Source of the DNA: Bacillota bacterium | GTDB taxonomy: Bacteria; Bacillota; Clostridia; Peptostreptococcales; Anaerovoracaceae | Reading direction: 5' to 3' | Assembly (NCBI GenBank): GCA_017557505.1 | Contig: JAFYYP010000007.1 | Coordinates: forward strand, 93,553 to 157,552 | DNA: 64,000 nucleotides | Shown here: positions 59,767 through 64,000 of the stretch, one piece after another | How the letters are laid out: each line of letters starts with the position of its first letter | How positions within the stretch are numbered: position 1 is the stretch's first letter | Program-made: the position numbers and the translations under genes | The notes under the pieces: generated by a model | Database searches by the model: none | What the model was told of the DNA's origin: nothing | Seen by the model: the letters and a program-made list of their open reading frames with translations, nothing else

Positions 59767-60484
59767 AAGCGAGATCACCTTTGCGATCGTTTGGATCGTG
59801 ATCTACACCGTGGGCATGGGGACCCTGCAAAACAATTTCGGACTCGATTCGCTGCCGCATATGCTGGGTCTGATCGTGATCGCCGCAGCGATGTTCCTGT
59901 TCGTGAAAAAGTACGGCCTGACGGAACAATACGGCCTGTCCGGGTGGGCACAGAACGGCAAAGCCATGCTGTGGTTCTTTCCGCTGTGGATCATCTCCTG
60001 CCTGAATCTCTTCAGCGGCTTCAAGCCCGATTACCCTATGCCGGGACTGCTCTATGCAGCCGTTTCCATGGCTTTGGTCGGCTTTGTGGAAGAGATGCTC
60101 TTCCGCGGCTTCCTGTTCAAGGCGATGCTGAAGGACGGCAACGTCAAGGCGGCCATCATCGTTTCTTCCGTCACTTTCGGACTCGGACACATCATGAACC
60201 TGTTTACCGGGCAGGATCTGGTCGAAACGCTCAACCAGATGGTCTTCGCGATCGCCATCGGCTTTATCTTTACGATGGTGTATTACAAGGGCGGCAGCCT
60301 GCTGCCCTGCATCCTGGCGCACAGTATTATCGACGTGACCTCTGTCTTCGCCGCGGACGAAGGCTCGCAGCGCCTGAACCTGATCCTGCACGTCATAATC
60401 GTCGTCCTGGCGGTAGTCTACTGCCTGTATCTGGCGAAGCGCGTCGAGACGCCGGCTATCAATAGAGTAGAGAATCAAAAGTGA
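59747..60484 (+). CDS. CPBP-family intramembrane metalloprotease
   Basis: 245 residues with about seven hydrophobic helices. LVGFVEEMLFRGFLFKAM gives the EExxxR motif, FGLGHIMNLFTG the FxxxH motif and LAHSIIDVTS the HxxxD/N motif of the Rce1-like CPBP fold. Bacterial members often protect from bacteriocins or process peptides. Coupled to the upstream TetR, which likely controls it. Confidence 0.9.
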   Translation: MKKLYDKSEITFAIVWIVIYTVGMGTLQNNFGLDSLPHMLGLIVIAAAMFLFVKKYGLTEQYGLSGWAQNGKAMLWFFPLWIISCLNLFSGFKPDYPMPGLLYAAVSMALVGFVEEMLFRGFLFKAMLKDGNVKAAIIVSSVTFGLGHIMNLFTGQDLVETLNQMVFAIAIGFIFTMVYYKGGSLLPCILAHSIIDVTSVFAADEGSQRLNLILHVIIVVLAVVYCLYLAKRVETPAINRVENQK

Positions 60485-60499
60485 ATTATATAGCAGCGG

Positions 60500-60523
60500 A
60501 CCGCTCCGCTAGGGGCGGTTTTT
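60500..60523 (+). terminator. Terminator after the CPBP gene
   Basis: ACCGCTCC (60500-60507) pairs with GGGGCGGT (60512-60519; T-G wobble), then a T-run. Confidence 0.85.
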
Positions 60524-60552
60524 GTTTTGCAAAAAAAGTTTCGAAAAGGGTA

Positions 60553-60580
60553 TTGACACTCCGTGCATACTGTGTATACT
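60553..60580 (+). promoter_or_regulatory. Promoter of the GntR-ABC operon
   Basis: Perfect TTGACA (60553-60558), 16 bp, TATACT (60575-60580). Confidence 0.8.
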
Positions 60581-60594
60581 GTATATGAACAGTA
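60577..60594. promoter_or_regulatory. Likely GntR operator
   Basis: TACTGT-ATATGA-ACAGTA with perfect arms covers the end of the -10 and the transcription start. A further TACTGT half-site stands at 60568-60573 in the spacer. Confidence 0.65.
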
Positions 60595-60610
60595 AAGGAG
60601 CTATATACAC

Positions 60611-60982
60611 GTGTACATCCTAATCGACAACAAAAGCGGCGCGCCGATCTACGATCAGATCGTAGCGCAGATCAAGAGACAGATCCTGGACGGGTCACTG
60701 GCGGAAGACGAGGCGCTGCCTTCCATCCGCAGCCTGGCCAAGGACCTCCGCATCAGCGTCATCACGACGAAACGGGCGTACGAGGAACTGGAACAAGAGG
60801 GGTTTATCTATACGATGCCCGGCAAGGGCAGCTACGTGGCGCCCCGCGACTCGGAACTGATGCGCGAGGAGAACCTGAAGAAGATCGAAGAGCACATGCA
60901 GCAAATCCACGAGCTGGCGGCCGTTTGCGGCCTGACGATGGAAGACCTGCAGGAGATGCTCGCCCTGACGAAGGAGAGTTAA
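60611..60982 (+). CDS. GntR-family regulator, YtrA subfamily
   Basis: 123 residues from GTG 60611 (AAAGGAG upstream). The winged helix IYDQIVAQIKRQILDGSLAEDEALPSIRSLAKDLRIS and TTKRAYEELEQEGFIYTMPGKGSYVA is followed by a short helical tail (about 45 residues), not the large ligand domain of other GntR proteins. YtrA-type regulators repress the ABC transporter operons they head; the operator at 60577-60594 fits that. The ABC gene starts directly after the stop. Confidence 0.93.
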   Translation: MYILIDNKSGAPIYDQIVAQIKRQILDGSLAEDEALPSIRSLAKDLRISVITTKRAYEELEQEGFIYTMPGKGSYVAPRDSELMREENLKKIEEHMQQIHELAAVCGLTMEDLQEMLALTKES

Positions 60983-61822
60983 ATGAACGCATTTGCGATA
61001 AGGGGATTAACGAAGCGGTACGACGGGTTTGCGCTCGACAGCGTGACCCTGGAACTGCCGGAAGGCTGCATTCTCGGCCTGATCGGCGAGAACGGGGCCG
61101 GCAAGACGACGACCATCAAGACCGCGCTGAACATCATCAAGAAGGACGGCGGGGAAGCCGAGATCTTCGGGCAGAAGGTCGAAGGGGACATCGCTTCGCT
61201 CAAAGAGGACATCGGCATCGTGCTCGGCGAACCGGGCCTGTCCGGCTGCCTGACCGGCGAAGAGGTCGCCCGCATCATGGAAGGCATCTTCGCGCGCTGG
61301 GACAATGCGGAATTCCGCAGGCTGGCGGACGAGCTCGATCTGCCGCTGACCAAGAAATACAAGGAACTGAGCCAGGGCAACCGCATGAAGCTCGGCATCG
61401 CCGTGGCGCTGTCGCACGGGGCGAAGCTGCTGATCCTGGACGAACCGACGAACGGCCTGGACCCGGTCGTGCGCGACAAGGTGATGGAGATCCTGATGGA
61501 CTTTACGCGCGAGGAGAACCACTCCGTGCTGATCTCTTCGCACATCGTGAGCGACCTCGAGAAGGTGTGCGACTACATCGCGTTCCTGCATAACGGCAAA
61601 CTGATGCTGTGCGAGGAAAAGGACGCGCTGATGGAAGAATACGGCGTGCTGCACTGCAAGAGAGAGGACTTCGAGGCGATCGATCCGGCTGCGGTCGTGG
61701 GTTCTTCCGACAGCATTTATGGCGTGAGCGCGGTGGTGCGCAGAGACGCGGTGCCGGAGGGCTGGGAACTCAGCCCGGTAAGCCTGGAAGACCTGTTCGT
61801 AGTGATGGTCAAGGAGGCGTAG
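60983..61822 (+). CDS. ABC transporter ATP-binding protein
   Basis: 279 residues. Walker A GENGAGKTTTIKT, signature LSQGNRMKLGIA (the usual SGG reads SQG), Walker B LLILDEPTNGLDPV and H-loop ISSHIVSDLEKV are present. It is a single ATPase domain, as in YtrB/BcrA-like exporters or lipid-peptide antibiotic resistance systems. No gap to the GntR gene; its permease follows. Confidence 0.93.
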   Translation: MNAFAIRGLTKRYDGFALDSVTLELPEGCILGLIGENGAGKTTTIKTALNIIKKDGGEAEIFGQKVEGDIASLKEDIGIVLGEPGLSGCLTGEEVARIMEGIFARWDNAEFRRLADELDLPLTKKYKELSQGNRMKLGIAVALSHGAKLLILDEPTNGLDPVVRDKVMEILMDFTREENHSVLISSHIVSDLEKVCDYIAFLHNGKLMLCEEKDALMEEYGVLHCKREDFEAIDPAAVVGSSDSIYGVSAVVRRDAVPEGWELSPVSLEDLFVVMVKEA

Positions 61823-61824
61823 AA

Positions 61825-62442
61825 ATGAAGGGTTTGATCCGTAAAGACATATACATGATGAAGACGTATTTCCGCATCAGCTGGGTGATCGTTCTGATCT
61901 TCCTGGTCGTCGGCGCGGTGAACGAAAAGGCGTCGTTCTACTACATTTACTCGTGCATGATGGGCGGCATTCTGCCGATCAGCCTGCTGAGCTACGACGA
62001 GAAGGAACGCTGGCTGGACTACGCGGATACGCTGCCTGTTTCGACGAATACGATCGTGCGTTCGAAGTACCTGCTCGGCTTGATCTTCTCGGTGGCGGTG
62101 AGCGTACTGGCGACGATCTCCTATGCGATCGGATGCAAAGTAAGCCGCGGCGGCGATCTGTCCGGCGTGCCCGGTATGGCGGCGACGTTCTTCTGCATCA
62201 GCCTGCTGCCGGCGATCCTGCTGATGCCTGTCATTTTCAAGTTCGGCGTGGAGAAGGGCAGGATCCTGTATTATATCCTGTTCGGCATGCTGTTCTTCTT
62301 CGCAGCGCTCACGGGGTTCTCGGACCAGTTCTCTGCGCCGGCCCTGAGCCTGCACCCGCTGATCGCGGTGCCTGTGTTCGTGGCCTTGTGGATCGGTTCG
62401 CTGCTGTTCTCTCAGGTGATGTATCCGCGGCGTGAGCGATAA
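61825..62442 (+). CDS. ABC-2-type permease
   Basis: 205 residues from ATG 61825 (AAGGAGG upstream). About six hydrophobic helices; the N-terminal GLIRKDIYMMKTYFRI is typical of ABC-2 permeases of the YtrC-like/DUF group, and EKERWLDYADTLPVS appears in the cytoplasmic loop. It completes an export unit with the GntR-linked ATPase. The exported substrate is unknown. Confidence 0.85.
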   Translation: MKGLIRKDIYMMKTYFRISWVIVLIFLVVGAVNEKASFYYIYSCMMGGILPISLLSYDEKERWLDYADTLPVSTNTIVRSKYLLGLIFSVAVSVLATISYAIGCKVSRGGDLSGVPGMAATFFCISLLPAILLMPVIFKFGVEKGRILYYILFGMLFFFAALTGFSDQFSAPALSLHPLIAVPVFVALWIGSLLFSQVMYPRRER

Positions 62443-62463
62443 GTTGAATACAATAGCTGATAC

Positions 62464-62495
62464 AAAAAGACATGGCGACCTGCCGTGTCTTTTTT
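62464..62495 (+). terminator. Terminator of the GntR-ABC operon
   Basis: AAAAAGACA-GGC pairs with GCC-TGTCTTTTT (one mismatch) around a 5-nt loop, then T-rich sequence. Confidence 0.88.
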
Positions 62496-62503
62496 GATAT
62501 AAT
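62495..62503 (+). promoter_or_regulatory. Extended -10 of the final ABC gene
   Basis: TGATATAAT, i.e. TGN plus TATAAT (62498-62503), with no good -35, immediately after the terminator. Confidence 0.6.
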
Positions 62504-62510
62504 GAAGAAT

Positions 62511-64000
62511 ATGAAAAGACAGCTTGATTTTAACAAAACATCGGCCCTGAGGATCTTCTTCTCGTACTACCGGCCGCACCTGAAACTGTTCCTGGTGGAC
62601 ATCCTGAGCGCGTTCTGCGTCTCGGCGATCGACCTTGCGTTTCCGCTCGTTTCCAGGCTTTCCATGCAGAGGCTCATCCCGGAGCACGCCTATAAAGCCT
62701 TCTTTACGGTCATGGCTATCTGCATCGTCGCTTACCTGCTGAAGGGCGTGTTCTACTACTCCGTCACGAAGTGGGGACACATGTTCGGCGTGCGCGTCGC
62801 GGCGGACATGCGGCGGGACGTGTTCTCGCACATGCAGACCCTGTCGTTCTCGTATTACGACGTGAACCGGACAGGGCAGCTGATGTCGCGCGTGACGACG
62901 GACCTGAACGAGATCACCGAACTGGCCCACCACGGGCCCGAGGACGTCGTGATCTCCGTGCTGACCATCCTGGGCGCCATCGCGATCATGTTCACGATCG
63001 AGCCGCGGCTGGCTGCGATCATGCTGATCCTGGTGCCGTCGCTGGCCGTGCTCGTCATGATGCGGCGCCGCCACATGAAGCTCGCGAACATCGCCGTGAA
63101 GGCCAAGACGGCCGAGATCAACGCGGCCATTGAGTCTTCGCTTTCGGGCATCCGCACGGCCAAGGCGTTCGCGAACGAGAGCTCGGAGATCGATAAGTTC
63201 TCCGTCGCGAACAGGGAACTGGTCCATGCCAGAGACGAGGCGTTCCGCCAACTTGCCATCTTCCACGCGTTTTCCGAGACGGCTACGTCCATCCTGCCCG
63301 TCGCGGTCGTGGCGGCAGGGGGCTTCTTCATCATGCGCGGGTCGCTCGACTACATCGGCCTGATGACGTTTACGCTGTACGTCTCGACGTTTACGACGCC
63401 CATCCGCAAGCTCGTGAACTTCATGGAGCAGTACATGGCCGGTACGGCAGGCTTTACGCGTTTCCTGGAGGTCATGCGCACGCAGGCGCAGATCCTGGAC
63501 GCGCCGGACGCGGTCGAACTGCAGGACGCGAAAGGGCACATCGAATTCAGGGACGTATCGTTTTCGTATGCGAATCCGCAAGACAGCGGAACCGTCCCCG
63601 TGTCTCATCACCGGCCGTTCGTGCTGGAGCACGTGGATCTGGAGATCAACCCGGGCGAGAAGGTCGCGTTCGTCGGCGCTTCGGGCAGCGGCAAGACGAC
63701 GCTGTGCCAGCTGATCCCGCGGTTTTACGACGTCACGGGCGGCTGCGTGACGGTAGACGGCCAGGACGTGCGCAGCCTGACCCAGAAATCCCTGAGAGAT
63801 TCGATCGGCATCGTGCAGCAGGACGTGTTCCTGTTCGCCGATACGGTCATGGAGAATATACGTTACGGACGTCCGGACGCGACGGACGCGGAGGTCATGG
63901 CGGCGGCTGAATACGCCGAGATCCACGCGGATATCTGCGTCATGCCGGACGGCTACAACAGCTACGTGGGCGAGCGCGGCGTGATGCTCTCCGGCGGCCA
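62511..64000 (+). CDS. ABC transporter with fused permease and ATPase, cut by the window end
   Basis: About 497 residues are visible. The N-terminal half is a six-helix ABC membrane domain, with FSYYDVNRTGQLMSRVTTDL and NIAVKAKTAEINAAIESSLSGIRTAKAFANE. The ATPase begins around residue 345: GHIEFRDVSFSYANPQDSG, Walker A GASGSGKTTLCQLI, Q-loop IGIVQQDVFLFADTVMENI; the sequence ends at the signature LSGG. This is an MsbA/LmrA-like multidrug or lipid exporter. ATG 62511 lies 8 bp after the -10, so the mRNA may be leaderless; ATG 62502 in the same frame overlaps the promoter. Confidence 0.92.
   Translation, partial: MKRQLDFNKTSALRIFFSYYRPHLKLFLVDILSAFCVSAIDLAFPLVSRLSMQRLIPEHAYKAFFTVMAICIVAYLLKGVFYYSVTKWGHMFGVRVAADMRRDVFSHMQTLSFSYYDVNRTGQLMSRVTTDLNEITELAHHGPEDVVISVLTILGAIAIMFTIEPRLAAIMLILVPSLAVLVMMRRRHMKLANIAVKAKTAEINAAIESSLSGIRTAKAFANESSEIDKFSVANRELVHARDEAFRQLAIFHAFSETATSILPVAVVAAGGFFIMRGSLDYIGLMTFTLYVSTFTTPIRKLVNFMEQYMAGTAGFTRFLEVMRTQAQILDAPDAVELQDAKGHIEFRDVSFSYANPQDSGTVPVSHHRPFVLEHVDLEINPGEKVAFVGASGSGKTTLCQLIPRFYDVTGGCVTVDGQDVRSLTQKSLRDSIGIVQQDVFLFADTVMENIRYGRPDATDAEVMAAAEYAEIHADICVMPDGYNSYVGERGVMLSGG

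Noticed and set aside
62412-63926. A minus-strand open frame of about 500 codons at the right end
   Set aside because: Antisense of the terminal ABC transporter, whose motifs are intact.

Overview
The window is a GC-rich bacterial chromosome segment with one AT-rich accessory patch. It looks like an anaerobic Clostridia-type Bacillota (Firmicutes). The signs are a BMP-type nucleoside ABC importer, a two-gene LysO, S-layer homology proteins, a Gram-positive-type SOS box at lexA, an L20-type attenuated infC-rpmI-rplT operon with an AUU start, tRNA genes with encoded CCA, and ferredoxin-dependent indolepyruvate oxidoreductase. There is no rRNA, no CRISPR array, no transposase and no integrase.

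Layout. 1-8381: the tail of an unknown protein, comEC, holA, a DMT exporter, a fused serine dehydratase-like enzyme, rlmN, a P-loop protein and a Nudix hydrolase. 8382-13293: a four-gene nucleoside importer behind its own promoter, with a palindrome over the -35. 13384-15257: paired chromate transporter halves and an orphan DNA methyltransferase. 15254-17256 (-): GNAT and split LysO. 17321-21190 (-): an SLH protein, tRNA-Val and a PstS-like lipoprotein. 21226-23427: lexA, then the infC operon. 23439-29632: MATE, pgeF, a membrane protein of unknown function, prfC (-) and a P1 peptidase. 29683-32972 (-): tRNA-Leu, TraX-like, asnA and aspartate aminotransferase. 33117-34914: an ECF sigma and anti-sigma pair, then tRNA-Arg (-).

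35053-47650 reads as one 12.6-kb operon: lipoprotein, iorA, iorB, paaK, a secreted M3 peptidase, then the whole shikimate pathway (DAHP synthase, aroB, aroA, aroC fused to chorismate mutase, aroE fused to aroK, aroQ). This couples aryl-acid/2-oxoacid chemistry to de novo aromatic synthesis.

47651-56755 is the accessory part. Two near-duplicate small-RNA-like units flank an I9/SLH protein. They are followed by a Thg1-like 3'-5' polymerase, an Imm32-like protein, a metallophosphoesterase and a nucleoside deoxyribosyltransferase-like protein. Next comes an unannotated type I toxin-antitoxin locus with a 29-residue holin-like toxin. Then an AT-rich island carries a MazG-type pyrophosphohydrolase, a GIY-YIG/DUF2075 ATPase and a zinc-ribbon remnant. 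The last block is a nitroreductase, macro domain, cyclic-phosphate receiver, membrane protein and metallo-beta-lactamase operon. RNA-end and nucleotide-processing families are concentrated here, and this is the best candidate for an undescribed conflict or repair system.

56771-64000: a ROK kinase (-), an NAD(P)HX epimerase domain with a GNAT, a TetR and CPBP protease unit behind tandem repeats, a GntR-regulated ABC exporter, and an ABC exporter cut by the window end.
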